Positions 6,916 to 14,988 of a stretch of DNA of 14,988 bases are shown here, in pieces (position 1 is the first letter of the stretch; every line of letters begins with the position of its first letter). The DNA is taken from positions 1-14,988 of the forward strand of contig JAYVFU010000078.1 in NCBI GenBank assembly GCA_043772865.1, in the 5' to 3' direction. The stretch comes from JACMMS01 sp043772865 (GTDB taxonomy: Bacteria > Pseudomonadota > Gammaproteobacteria > Burkholderiales > Methylophilaceae). The position numbers were made by a program, and so were the translations under genes. The notes under the pieces are model-generated. The model saw only the letters and a list, made by a program, of their open reading frames with translations. It did no database searches and was not told where the DNA came from.

Positions 6916-7554
6916 TCAAGGGTCAATTAACCCACTGCGCATGGCAATAAGTGCAATTTCTGCCGAGTTATTTGCATTTAATTTTTGCTTAATATTGTAT
7001 AAATGTGTACCAACTGTGCGCGGGCTTAAACATAATGTATCCGCAATCTCATTAGTCGTTCTACCTTTAGCCAATGACATAAACACTTCAAATTCACGTT
7101 CTGATAACACATCAACTGGGTTAGTTTCGCCTGAAATTTGTTGTATGGCTATTTGTTGCGCAACGCTTGCTTCTAAATATTTTTTACCACTTGCAACTAT
7201 ACGGATAGCCTTAATCAACTCTTCAGCGGCACTACGCTTAGTTAAATATCCCATCGCCCCAGCATTGAGTACACGCTTGGGATGTACTGAATCCTCATGC
7301 GCCGATAACACCAAAATTTTAGCGTGATTATCTTTTGCCATAATGCGTTCTATCGCCTCTAAGCCACCAATACCGGGCATGGTGATGTCCATTAACACCA
7401 CATCTGGCTTATGCTCCATGTAACCTTTTACACCTTGCTCACCATTTTCGGCTTCGGCAACGACTTTAATATCGCTTGCCGTTTCTAGTAACATTTTAAA
7501 ACCCATGCGTACTACGGCATGGTCATCTACCAGCATGACATTAATTTGACCCAT
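6916..7554 (-). CDS. NarL/FixJ-family response regulator
   Basis: This 212-residue two-component response regulator has an N-terminal receiver domain (about residues 4-118) with the full phosphorylation site: acidic pair D10-D11, phospho-acceptor D56 in LMDITMPG, S84 and K106. A LuxR-type helix-turn-helix follows at about residues 145-208, with the typical LSEREFEV start and the recognition helix SPRTVGTHLYNI. It therefore binds DNA once phosphorylated, in the manner of UvrY/GacA, UhpA or NarL. It lies 70 bases downstream of a HisKA_3-type sensor kinase gene, which is the kinase class that normally partners this regulator class. The start is well supported by AGGAG ten bases before the ATG at 7554. 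The target genes are unknown. An exact orthologue name such as uvrY would be a guess. Confidence 0.93.
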   Translation of the reverse strand: MGQINVMLVDDHAVVRMGFKMLLETASDIKVVAEAENGEQGVKGYMEHKPDVVLMDITMPGIGGLEAIERIMAKDNHAKILVLSAHEDSVHPKRVLNAGAMGYLTKRSAAEELIKAIRIVASGKKYLEASVAQQIAIQQISGETNPVDVLSEREFEVFMSLAKGRTTNEIADTLCLSPRTVGTHLYNIKQKLNANNSAEIALIAMRSGLIDP

Positions 7555-7624
7555 TATTTTTATACTCCTGTGACAATTTTTTTAACACCTTGTAATTTTT
7601 AGACTAATTTAAATTGATTGTTGA

Positions 7625-9376
7625 TTAAGCACGTTTTAATGGAATGCTAATGTTAATAGCTGTTCCATAATCTGGGCTAGAAACCAAGCTGAAATTACCA
7701 TGCAGCCCTTCAACACGCTCACGCATGCCTAACAAACCAAAATGACTAGATTGATCTACATCATCCATATTCATCCCTTTACCATCGTCCTTTACAGACA
7801 ATTGCAATACACTCTCGTTGCGTGATAACTCAATGTTAATAGACTGTGCTTCGGCATGTTTAAAGGCATTGTTAATCGTTTCTTGCACAATGCGGTAGAT
7901 ATTAATATTCAGTATTTCACCTAAATGATCTAAATCCCCGCTTAGCTGTAAGCTAATAGCAATATCAACATTCTGTTTTTGCCAATTCATCACCGCATCA
8001 CGTAACGTCTCAGATAAACCTAAATTATCTAAGGAGCCTGGCCTTAATTGCCGAATAATATTATGCATGCCATCGTAAATATGATTAGCCGCCGCCACAA
8101 TCGTTTGTGCGTTGCTTTCAATTGCAGGCAAATACTCAGCGGCGGGCGTTTTATTCTCCAGTACTATTTTAGTTTTATTAGTTATACCAACGGCAAATGT
8201 CTTAATTGCAGTAACGTATTGACCAAGTTCATCGTGCAACTCGCGCGCTAAACTACGACGCTCATCTTCAATATGGCGTTGAATTAAATGGGTTACTTGA
8301 CGATTCTCTTCAAGCTTTTTAGAAGCTTCTTCTGCTAATTTACGCTCAGTAATATCGCGCATACTGCAAATATCGCCAATAATTTCATTGGTTTGTGGGT
8401 CTATAAGTGGCGCAGCAGAAATAGACACATCAATTACACGACCATCGCGCGCAAGACGCTGCGTATCATGATTCTCAACAATATGACCTTGATTAATGGC
8501 TAAGAAATTTTGCGCTAAATCACTCTCTTGATTTTTGGGAGTCAATAGCGAGGCGGATTTACCAATAATATCTTCTGGTGCGTAACCAAATATTTTTTGT
8601 GCTGCACTGTTCCAAAATGTGATGTTGCTATTTAAATCGTGAATCATTACAGCATCTGCTGTTTGTTGTGCAATGAGCGCTAAACGTCGATTTTCAGCGC
8701 TACTCAATTGTAAAGACTCACCCATCAAATTAAAATTTTGCGCAATTTTATTAAATTCTGGCAAATCAAAGTTTGGTAGGCGCGTAGTTAAATCCCCCTG
8801 ACCCATGTAATTAATGGCTTTAAGCATAGGCTGCAATGGCCGTAACCACCAGCCTAACATCCAATAAACAATCACGTTAAGTAAAACAAAGAAACCAACG
8901 CCAATAAAAAGCAAATTACGCATCTTGCCCCACGCCTCACGGATTGCTCCGCTTGGATTAGGTTGTACTACCAATTTACCATAACGAATATAACGCGTTA
9001 CCGCTTTTTCGGTAGGCGCTAACATGTGTGCAAACCACTGTGGTGGATTTTCTTTAGTACGGTATTTTGAAGGTGGTGATTGATAAATCAAATTATCACT
9101 AATATTATATAACTTGATTTCATTACCCCGCACATGACCAAGGTGCTCTAAAAACCGTTTCATCACATCGTGTGTGTAGCCCCAATCTGGATTAAGTGCA
9201 GAGCTCACAATAACGGTGTCTAGCAACTGCACTGTAACGCGTGAAGATGCTTCTACACCTTCTTGTATAGAAGCCTTAGTGCCTTTGATCATAGTAAAAC
9301 CAACGACCAGCATAAAAAGCAACAACAACGCGGTAATCAAAAGATTAAGTCTAAAACGTAAGCTCATTTTGTTCAT
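7625..9376 (-). CDS. membrane sensor histidine kinase, NarL-partner (HisKA_3) type, with HAMP and PAS
   Basis: This 583-residue inner-membrane kinase has a first membrane helix at about residues 9-30, a periplasmic sensing region at 31-153 with no family I recognise, and a second helix at about 154-176. Next come a HAMP linker (177-230), a PAS domain ending in DITERK (about 232-346), a short coiled segment, and a HisKA_3 dimerisation domain with the phospho-acceptor His381 in RELHDELGQ. The HATPase domain is intact: N box ETINNAFKH near 499-507, DDGKG at 530-534 and GLLGMRER at 547-554. The frame stays open upstream to a TTG at 9424, but those 16 extra residues precede the first helix poorly. 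The ATG at 9376 (or 9367, three codons on) is preferred, though neither has a clear Shine-Dalgarno sequence. It surely phosphorylates the regulator encoded next. Its signal is unknown. Confidence 0.92.
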   Translation of the reverse strand: MNKMSLRFRLNLLITALLLLFMLVVGFTMIKGTKASIQEGVEASSRVTVQLLDTVIVSSALNPDWGYTHDVMKRFLEHLGHVRGNEIKLYNISDNLIYQSPPSKYRTKENPPQWFAHMLAPTEKAVTRYIRYGKLVVQPNPSGAIREAWGKMRNLLFIGVGFFVLLNVIVYWMLGWWLRPLQPMLKAINYMGQGDLTTRLPNFDLPEFNKIAQNFNLMGESLQLSSAENRRLALIAQQTADAVMIHDLNSNITFWNSAAQKIFGYAPEDIIGKSASLLTPKNQESDLAQNFLAINQGHIVENHDTQRLARDGRVIDVSISAAPLIDPQTNEIIGDICSMRDITERKLAEEASKKLEENRQVTHLIQRHIEDERRSLARELHDELGQYVTAIKTFAVGITNKTKIVLENKTPAAEYLPAIESNAQTIVAAANHIYDGMHNIIRQLRPGSLDNLGLSETLRDAVMNWQKQNVDIAISLQLSGDLDHLGEILNINIYRIVQETINNAFKHAEAQSINIELSRNESVLQLSVKDDGKGMNMDDVDQSSHFGLLGMRERVEGLHGNFSLVSSPDYGTAINISIPLKRA

Positions 9377-9536
9377 GCACAAATTAATTAGCAGATTGTG
9401 TAGCCAAAACAAGCTTATCTGCAAGTGTAAAAATCATGATTAAGTTATGTGGTTAAAATTAGGTTTCTATTTAATCGTAAGCTTTCACTGTGCAATTTAA
9501 AGCACGAATAATCTATTGATTAATGAAACTGAAATA

Positions 9537-9572
9537 AAAAAGTGCTCATATTGAACAATATGAGCACTTTTT
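9537..9572 (-). terminator. strong intrinsic terminator, probably bidirectional
   Basis: There is a perfect 17-bp inverted repeat (AAAAAGTGCTCATATTG at 9537-9553, its complement at 9556-9572) with a two-base centre. The A/T ends supply a T tract on either strand. It begins 26 bases beyond the stop of the DUF1996 gene, so its main role is to end that transcript and insulate the sensor kinase gene downstream. Confidence 0.88.
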
Positions 9573-9598
9573 AGAACCATCACAAAATTACAGGCTAA

Positions 9599-10840
9599 CT
9601 AAAACATATCTCTGCCGTCTGGTAGTGAATTTGAACCACAATTCATTTTAGCATTTAGACATTTTTTTACGATTAGATCCATAATTTCAGGCTTCCACCC
9701 ATTAAACCAATCACCATGACCAGAATATCCACCTGGTGAAGTATTTGGGTACATATCACTGGATAATCTCCATTTAGTCGTGTCACTACCAGCAGGAACA
9801 TAATAACGAACATTATAAGTAATGGATGGAATTAACACGGGGTGAGTTGTCGGACAGCCATTAGATGTAGTAGAGCCATCAGCATAAGCCATGTGTGATT
9901 TGTGATCTGCACTATCTAAATTGACACCATCCCAGCATTGAGGGAAAACAACCACCATAATCACTGAAGCTTTACTTAACCAACCATCTGGCCATGTATG
10001 ATCTTTGCAAGATGATTGTGCAGAGATACCAGACTGATCTGTATTTGCATCATTTTGAGGATCACAATAATAGTGAGCTGCATTATTTGTTTTTGGAGAG
10101 GTTGTTAACATGGTGCCGGCAATCATTCTTAAACCTGCTGGTGGCGACTTAATGAAGCTGTAAGTTCTAGTATCGTTACCCTTGTAATATACAGCTAATC
10201 CAGCTGGTTTTAATGGCGTGTTGGTTACTGTATCAATCATTGCAGGCACCCAATATGCTGATCGGTTAGCCACCCCACCTTGACAAGTACTGTTACCAGA
10301 AATGGCTAATGAATTTGCCGTGCTCAAGTAAGTGGTATCTGTATTGCCGAAAAAAGTATGCAAATGAGCTGCGCCTTTTTTCCCAGGATATACTATCGGG
10401 TCGTCAAAATTCATATGACTAAATCCACAATTCATTCTAAACTCACCAGCACCTCCACTTGGCAGCGGCTTATTATTAGTTTGCGTTAATCGCAATTGAT
10501 TGCTGCCTACATCGCCTGTTGGGATTTTGCCTGTATTAATATCTGGCATATAAAAATGACTAGGTGCGGCAGGCGGTCCATTTGTAGCAGCTGGCGTTGT
10601 AACGACAGGTACAATTGCTGGTGGCTTGGCTGTTGTAACTCCGGCAGTTTGAGAAATTTTCACTGCTGCACTTATGCTAGTCGCATTAATAACCTCTAGT
10701 TTAATGGTTTTATCCGCTGGTGCCACACTGCTATAAATAGTATAACCACTAGCATTTTTCCACTTAAAGATTGTTGCTTGACCTTGAACGCTGGTAATTA
10801 GCATAAAACAAAGAAATATTAAGTAACTGATTTTTTTCAT
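9599..10840 (-). CDS. secreted DUF1996 protein with N-terminal DUF4124-like segment
   Basis: This is a 413-residue exported protein of unknown activity. A signal peptide (MKK, hydrophobic residues 5-16, cleavage near residue 22) is followed by a short DUF4124-like segment, FKWKNASGYTIYSS. A Pro/Ala/Thr linker at about 65-95 leads to a full DUF1996 domain. That domain shows its typical blocks: HLHTFFGN at 159-166, RSAYWVPA at 193-200, FPQCWDG at 299-305, DHKSHMAY at 312-319 and GYSGHGDWFNGW at 371-382. Conserved His and Asp residues in these blocks could form a metal or catalytic site, but no reaction is established to my knowledge. Several Cys residues suit disulfides in the periplasm or outside the cell. 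The frame extends to an ATG at 10855, but its acidic start MDEPI suits a signal peptide poorly, whereas the ATG at 10840 has GGA upstream. It is a single-gene unit with its own terminator. Confidence 0.88.
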   Translation of the reverse strand: MKKISYLIFLCFMLITSVQGQATIFKWKNASGYTIYSSVAPADKTIKLEVINATSISAAVKISQTAGVTTAKPPAIVPVVTTPAATNGPPAAPSHFYMPDINTGKIPTGDVGSNQLRLTQTNNKPLPSGGAGEFRMNCGFSHMNFDDPIVYPGKKGAAHLHTFFGNTDTTYLSTANSLAISGNSTCQGGVANRSAYWVPAMIDTVTNTPLKPAGLAVYYKGNDTRTYSFIKSPPAGLRMIAGTMLTTSPKTNNAAHYYCDPQNDANTDQSGISAQSSCKDHTWPDGWLSKASVIMVVVFPQCWDGVNLDSADHKSHMAYADGSTTSNGCPTTHPVLIPSITYNVRYYVPAGSDTTKWRLSSDMYPNTSPGGYSGHGDWFNGWKPEIMDLIVKKCLNAKMNCGSNSLPDGRDMF

Positions 10841-10916
10841 GATAGGTTCATCCATAATTAAAGCTTAATCATTTAATTTTAGGTCAAATTATTAAAGCTG
10901 AGTCCATAAAATTTAT

Positions 10917-10954
10917 GATTTTATTAATAATAACATTATGTTATTAATAAAATC
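10917..10954. repeat. AT-rich 14-bp inverted repeat between divergent genes
   Basis: GATTTTATTAATAA (10917-10930) is mirrored exactly by its complement at 10941-10954, around a ten-base centre that is itself nearly palindromic (AATAACAT-T-ATGTTATT, 10929-10945). It lies in the 208-base gap between the DUF1996 gene and the rsuA-like gene. It has no following T tract on either strand. It could be an operator, a weak cruciform, or a product of AT-rich composition. The rest of the gap shows no gene. Confidence 0.5.
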
Positions 10955-11048
10955 TTATCTAAATTGTAAGTAGCTGTGCCATGTTGACCCCCAACTATCA
11001 ATCATATAACGGATATATTTATTTAAACTTTAGGATTAATTAAAAAAA

Positions 11049-11774
11049 ATGCCAAAAAAAACGCTGCCAATAGAACGCATTCTTAACAATCAAGGTTTTG
11101 GGGTACGCAAGTTTTGTCGCATACTGATTCGGCATAACAAAGTGACTGTAAATGGACAACCGTGTGATGACCCTTTTGCAGAGTTTGAGTTGGAAAATCT
11201 AAGCTTCACTATAAATGGTGAAGCTTGGCAATACCGCGAAGAATCCTACCTAATGCTCAACAAACCAACTAATTATGAGTGTTCGCACAAAACCCAACAC
11301 CACCCCACTATTTACAGTTTATTGCCTTATCCATTAGTAGCACGTGATGTGCAATGCATTGGCAGGCTCGATGAAGATACAACGGGCTTGATTTTACTCT
11401 CTGATGACGGACAATTTATTCATAAAATGAGTTCGCCCAAACATAAAGTAAATAAAATTTATGAAATAACGTGCAAACATACCATTGATGACGCACAAAT
11501 TGCACACATATTAAAAGGCGTACAGCTGCTGGATGAAGATGCACCTATTGCGGCATTGGCTTGTGAGCGTATAAGTACGCATGTGATTACAATGACCCTC
11601 GCTGAAGGAAAATACCATCAGGTAAAGCGCATGGTGGCGGCCATAAGCAATCGTGTAGAGAGGTTAAAGCGTACTCAGATCGGCGATTTAAAATTACCAG
11701 TAGACTTAGCCGCTGGTGAGTGGCGTTGGTTAAGTGAAAGTGATTTAAGCAGTTTAAATAATCCAAAAACTTAA
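11049..11774 (+). CDS. rsuA: 16S rRNA pseudouridine synthase, RsuA type
   Basis: This 241-residue RNA-modifying enzyme is expected to convert uridine 516 (E. coli numbering) of 16S rRNA to pseudouridine during small-subunit assembly. An S4-like RNA-binding segment occupies about residues 6-55 and the synthase domain about 64-230. The catalytic motif GRLDEDTTGLILLSDDG at 105-121 has the nucleophile Asp108. The later EGKYHQVKRM at 186-195 has the YHQV form typical of RsuA rather than the NRQIRRM form of RluB/E/F. The CSHKTQHHPT stretch near residue 78 also resembles RsuA. An AGGA lies about 13 bases before the ATG at 11049, a rather long spacing. The gene stands alone, with the c-di-GMP enzyme gene starting 108 bases later. 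The family is secure; the exact target position is inferred. Confidence 0.9.
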   Translation: MPKKTLPIERILNNQGFGVRKFCRILIRHNKVTVNGQPCDDPFAEFELENLSFTINGEAWQYREESYLMLNKPTNYECSHKTQHHPTIYSLLPYPLVARDVQCIGRLDEDTTGLILLSDDGQFIHKMSSPKHKVNKIYEITCKHTIDDAQIAHILKGVQLLDEDAPIAALACERISTHVITMTLAEGKYHQVKRMVAAISNRVERLKRTQIGDLKLPVDLAAGEWRWLSESDLSSLNNPKT

Positions 11775-11785
11775 CCTTCATCGAT

Positions 11786-11814
11786 TTGAAGATGATGTAA
11801 AGATGTTTTAAAAT
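11786..11814 (+). promoter_or_regulatory. possible sigma70 promoter for the c-di-GMP enzyme gene
   Basis: TTGAAG (11786-11791) and TAAAAT (11809-11814) are spaced by exactly 17 bases in the 108-base gap after the rsuA-like gene, about 70 bases before the next ATG. The match is reasonable in an AT-rich background, so chance similarity is possible. Confidence 0.4.
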
Positions 11815-11882
11815 TAAAGCGATGGTAATTCAGTGCCGTAATAATGGTATTGAAGGATAAATATTGACTACCGAGGTACAAA

Positions 11883-14800
11883 ATGCCAGCTGCCGCAAAG
11901 CCCGATAATGAGCTAAAAAGACTTAACTCTCTATATGAACTTAATATTCTGGATTCTGAACCTGAAATCGAGTTTGATGCACTGGTCAGTGCAGCGGCAC
12001 TTGTTTGTGATTCACCCATTAGTGTAATAAGTTTAATTGATGCTGATCGCCAATGGATCAAGGCAAGCATTGGTTTATCAGGGGTTACTGAAACACCACG
12101 TGATGTTGCTTTTTGTGCACATACCATTCTTCAAGAAGACATATTAGAAATTAATGACGCTACAACTGACAGTCGTTTTTCAGATAATTCTTATGTTGTT
12201 GAAGCTCCTTATACTCGCTTTTATGCTGGTGTACCTATACGTTTAAGTAATGGTGCTGCCGTTGGTGCGTTGTGTGTTGTTGATTTTAAACCATACCAGC
12301 TGAATGAAAAACAGCGTGAAATTCTAAAATATTTAGCTATAGTTGGAGCAAAAGCTTTAGAAAGTCGGCGTGCGCGTGTTGCAGAACATGCGTTAATAAA
12401 AGAACAAAAAAACTTTGCCTCCGTAATTGAAGGCACAGCGGCTGGCACGTGGGAGTGGAATGTACAAACAGGCCAATGTACATTTAATGAGCATTGGGCA
12501 GCAATGCTTGGTTATAAGTTAGACGAATTAGGCATCATTTCAGTTGATACATGTCATCAGCTTTCACATCCAGAAGATGCTGCACGAGCAGTTGAAGTGT
12601 TAGAACGTCACTTTGCAGGTGAAACTGACACTTATGAGTTTGAAAGCCGCATGCGCCATAAAGATGGTCATTGGGTGTGGATGTATGATCGCGGACGTGT
12701 GCTTAGCTGGACTACAGACGGCAAACCAGAATGGATGTTTGGTACCAATATTGATATCAGCGACCGTAAATTACAACAAGAAGCTTTGCGAAAAAGCCAA
12801 GCCTTCCTTAATCGCACTGGCAAAATGGCAGGTGTGGGTGGCTGGTCTGTTAATTTAAACACGAATGATGTTTATTGGTCTGACGAATCATGCAGCATTC
12901 ATGGTGTTGAAGCGGGTTACAAACCTACCCATGAAGAAGCTTTTAACGCTTACCCTGCAGAGGCTAAGCCGATTTTACAAACGGCTTTTTTAAATTCTAC
13001 TACTACAGGTGTAGATTGGGATTTAGAACTTCCCTATATAAAAGCGGATGGATCAAAAATTTGGGTGCGTACTATGGGTTCAACCGAATTTTTAGATGGC
13101 AAACCAGTGCGCGCATTTGGGGCTTTCCAAGATATTACCGAGCGCGTATTGCAACAACAAGCAGTGAATGAAGCTAATGTTCGAATGACCATTGCGACTA
13201 ACAGCGGCGGTATTGGCATTTGGGATTATGACTTAGTCACTGATACCCTCGCATGGAATGATTGGATGTACCAAATCTTTGGATTATCTGGCACCAATCA
13301 AACTATATCCTATACACTTTTCAAAAGCTTTTTACACCCCGACGATCGTTTAGCTACCGAAGTAGCTCTTCAAGATGCAATAGATGGTATTGCCCCATAC
13401 GATACCGAGTTTCGTATTATTTGGGCGGATGGCAGTTTGCATTATTTAAGAGCCACAGGCAACGTAACATATGATGAAAACGGCAAAGGACTCCGCATGA
13501 TAGGCGCGAATTGGGATGTAACTACTTTACGCGTGCTATCCAAACAACTATCAGAGCAACATGAAATGTTACGTGTTACTTTACAGTCAATTGGTGACGC
13601 TGTTATTACGACAGATTCGCGCGGTAGTGTTACTTGGCTTAATCCTGTGGCAGAAAATATGACAGGATGGCTATCAGATGAAGCTAAAGGCAGGCAATTA
13701 GCACAAGTATTTAATATCATCCATGAAGAAACACGTAAACCTACGGAAAATCCTGTGGCTCAATGTTTAAAAAATGGCAGAGCTAGCCCACAAACTAAAC
13801 AGACAATTTTAATTTCACGTAATGGAAGTGAGTTTGGCATTGAGGATTCTGCAGCACCTATTCGTAATCAGCTAGGTGAAATATTAGGCGTAGTGTTAGT
13901 ATTTCATGATGTTACTGAACAACGCAGACTAAATAGTGAAGTGAGCTATCGAGCTACGCATGACGCATTAACAGGATTAATTAATCGTTCAGAATTTGAA
14001 TCACGTTTACAACGCGTACTCAATATAGCGCATCAAGAACAGACGGTGCATGCACTGATGTATATTGACTTAGATCAATTCAAATTAGTCAATGATGCCT
14101 GTGGGCACAGCTCTGGCGATCAGCTATTGCAGCAGGTGAGTAAAATATTTGCCGATTGTATTCGTTCACGTGACACATTAGCGCGACTTGGCGGCGATGA
14201 GTTCGGCATTATTCTTGAACAATGTTCAACCGAACAGGCGGGCCGGATTGCACAAGACATTTGCGACCGCATGAATGAATTTCGCTTTATACACGATGGT
14301 CAACGCTTCCGTATTGGCACAAGTATCGGGCTTGCGCCAATTGATAGTCGTTGGGCAAATACAGCTACGCTTATGCAAGCAGCTGATACTTCTTGTTATG
14401 CTGCAAAAGAGGCTGGGCGTAATCGCGTGCATGCCTGGTTTGATAGTGATTTAGCGATGCGCGCGCGCAGTGGTGAAACACAATGGGCTGCTCGTTTAGA
14501 GCAAGCTTTAGATGAAAATAAATTCGTGCTATTTGCACAACGAATTACAGCAATCAGTCATCAAAAACATGGTTTGCATCTAGAAGTACTTATTCGCATG
14601 TTAGACAATAATGGTGGCTACATTCTGCCTGGGCTATTTATTCCTGCTGCAGAACGTTTTCATTTCGCATCACGTTTAGACCGCTGGGTGCTATCTAACG
14701 CAATTAGCTGGCTTATGTCGTTAGAAGATTTAAGTGCTATGAATACCCTTTGCATCAACTTATCAGGTCAGTCAGTTGGCGACAGAGCTTTTCATCGGCA

Positions 14801-14988
14801 AGCCATAGAGGCATTAACTGACGCGGGCGAAGCCATATGCCAGCGTATTTGCTTAGAAATTACAGAGACTGCAGCCATCACTAATATGACAGATGCTAAA
14901 ACATTCATAGAACAAGCACGTGCCTTGGGCGTACGTATTGCGCTAGATGATTTTGGTGCGGGCTCATCTTCATTTGGCTACCTTAAAA
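11883..14988 (+). CDS. GAF-PASx4-GGDEF-EAL cyclic-di-GMP synthase/phosphodiesterase, cut by window edge
   Basis: This open frame gives 1035 complete codons before the window ends inside the EAL domain. From the N-terminus it has a GAF domain (about residues 15-165), then four PAS-type domains (about 178-300, 305-430, 435-558 and 560-680; the first three end in PAC-like segments). A GGDEF domain (about 685-850) and an EAL-type domain from about 865 follow. The synthase active site GGDEF is intact at 770-774, and the inhibitory RxxD (R761-S-R-D764) sits five residues before it. The phosphodiesterase signature is EVL (901-903) instead of EAL, but the metal-ligand residues expected of active enzymes remain: E901, N959, E992 and D1022-D1023. 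No membrane helix or signal peptide is seen, so it should be cytosolic. The ATG at 11883 has GAGG six bases upstream and an in-frame stop shortly before. The sensed ligands are unknown. Confidence 0.93.
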   Translation, partial: MPAAAKPDNELKRLNSLYELNILDSEPEIEFDALVSAAALVCDSPISVISLIDADRQWIKASIGLSGVTETPRDVAFCAHTILQEDILEINDATTDSRFSDNSYVVEAPYTRFYAGVPIRLSNGAAVGALCVVDFKPYQLNEKQREILKYLAIVGAKALESRRARVAEHALIKEQKNFASVIEGTAAGTWEWNVQTGQCTFNEHWAAMLGYKLDELGIISVDTCHQLSHPEDAARAVEVLERHFAGETDTYEFESRMRHKDGHWVWMYDRGRVLSWTTDGKPEWMFGTNIDISDRKLQQEALRKSQAFLNRTGKMAGVGGWSVNLNTNDVYWSDESCSIHGVEAGYKPTHEEAFNAYPAEAKPILQTAFLNSTTTGVDWDLELPYIKADGSKIWVRTMGSTEFLDGKPVRAFGAFQDITERVLQQQAVNEANVRMTIATNSGGIGIWDYDLVTDTLAWNDWMYQIFGLSGTNQTISYTLFKSFLHPDDRLATEVALQDAIDGIAPYDTEFRIIWADGSLHYLRATGNVTYDENGKGLRMIGANWDVTTLRVLSKQLSEQHEMLRVTLQSIGDAVITTDSRGSVTWLNPVAENMTGWLSDEAKGRQLAQVFNIIHEETRKPTENPVAQCLKNGRASPQTKQTILISRNGSEFGIEDSAAPIRNQLGEILGVVLVFHDVTEQRRLNSEVSYRATHDALTGLINRSEFESRLQRVLNIAHQEQTVHALMYIDLDQFKLVNDACGHSSGDQLLQQVSKIFADCIRSRDTLARLGGDEFGIILEQCSTEQAGRIAQDICDRMNEFRFIHDGQRFRIGTSIGLAPIDSRWANTATLMQAADTSCYAAKEAGRNRVHAWFDSDLAMRARSGETQWAARLEQALDENKFVLFAQRITAISHQKHGLHLEVLIRMLDNNGGYILPGLFIPAAERFHFASRLDRWVLSNAISWLMSLEDLSAMNTLCINLSGQSVGDRAFHRQAIEALTDAGEAICQRICLEITETAAITNMTDAKTFIEQARALGVRIALDDFGAGSSSFGYLK

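Noticed and set aside
9377..9424. N-terminal extension of the sensor kinase to a TTG codon at 9424
   Set aside because: TTG is a rare start with no Shine-Dalgarno sequence here, and the 16 added residues place an odd half-hydrophobic stretch before the normal first helix. An ATG start at 9376 or 9367 gives the usual kinase N-terminus.
11771..12127. Minus-strand 118-codon frame near the start of the c-di-GMP enzyme gene
   Set aside because: It is antisense to the GAF-domain coding sequence, which is clearly real and has a good ribosome binding site. The predicted peptide is Ser-rich and matches nothing.
12613..13720. Short frames on both strands at 12613-13720
   Set aside because: All are shadows of the single continuous GAF-PAS-GGDEF-EAL frame from 11883.

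Overview
This 15 kb window is chromosomal DNA from an AT-rich proteobacterium. It probably belongs to the betaproteobacterial methylotrophs (Methylophilaceae, e.g. Methylotenera or Methylophilus). That assignment is an inference from gene content, protein style and low GC, and no rRNA or marker gene is present to confirm it. I saw no insertion sequence, phage gene, CRISPR array, tRNA or rRNA. The layout looks like ordinary core and semi-core genome.

Region 1 (about 30-3854, all minus strand) is an arginine biosynthesis cluster. In transcription order it holds argD (acetylornithine aminotransferase), argF (ornithine carbamoyltransferase), a small uncharacterised membrane protein, and argG (argininosuccinate synthase). 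The 344-base divergent gap upstream of argD holds a good sigma70-type promoter. About 25 nt downstream of it is a GC-rich hairpin with a T tract, which looks like an attenuator or a relic terminator. A pair of 8-bp palindromes lies just before argD.

Region 2 (4199-6881, plus strand) is a compact run of three genes: a Rieske-type oxygenase alpha subunit, a ten-TM EamA/DMT transporter and an unrecognised lipoprotein. The oxygenase lacks one of the four Rieske cluster ligands, with Gly where Cys is expected.

Region 3 (6916-9376, minus strand) is a two-component system: a membrane histidine kinase (periplasmic sensor, HAMP, PAS, HisKA_3, HATPase) followed by a NarL/FixJ response regulator. Its 3' end faces region 2.

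Region 4 (9599-10840, minus strand) is a secreted protein with an N-terminal DUF4124-like segment and a large DUF1996 domain. It ends at a very strong terminator.

Region 5 (11049 to the window edge, plus strand) carries an RsuA-type 16S rRNA pseudouridine synthase. After it comes the first 1035 codons of a large GAF-PASx4-GGDEF-EAL cyclic-di-GMP enzyme that runs off the right edge.

No single coherent novel system is evident. The best leads are the Rieske ligand substitution, the promoter-hairpin arrangement ahead of argD, and the uncharacterised membrane protein inside the arginine cluster.
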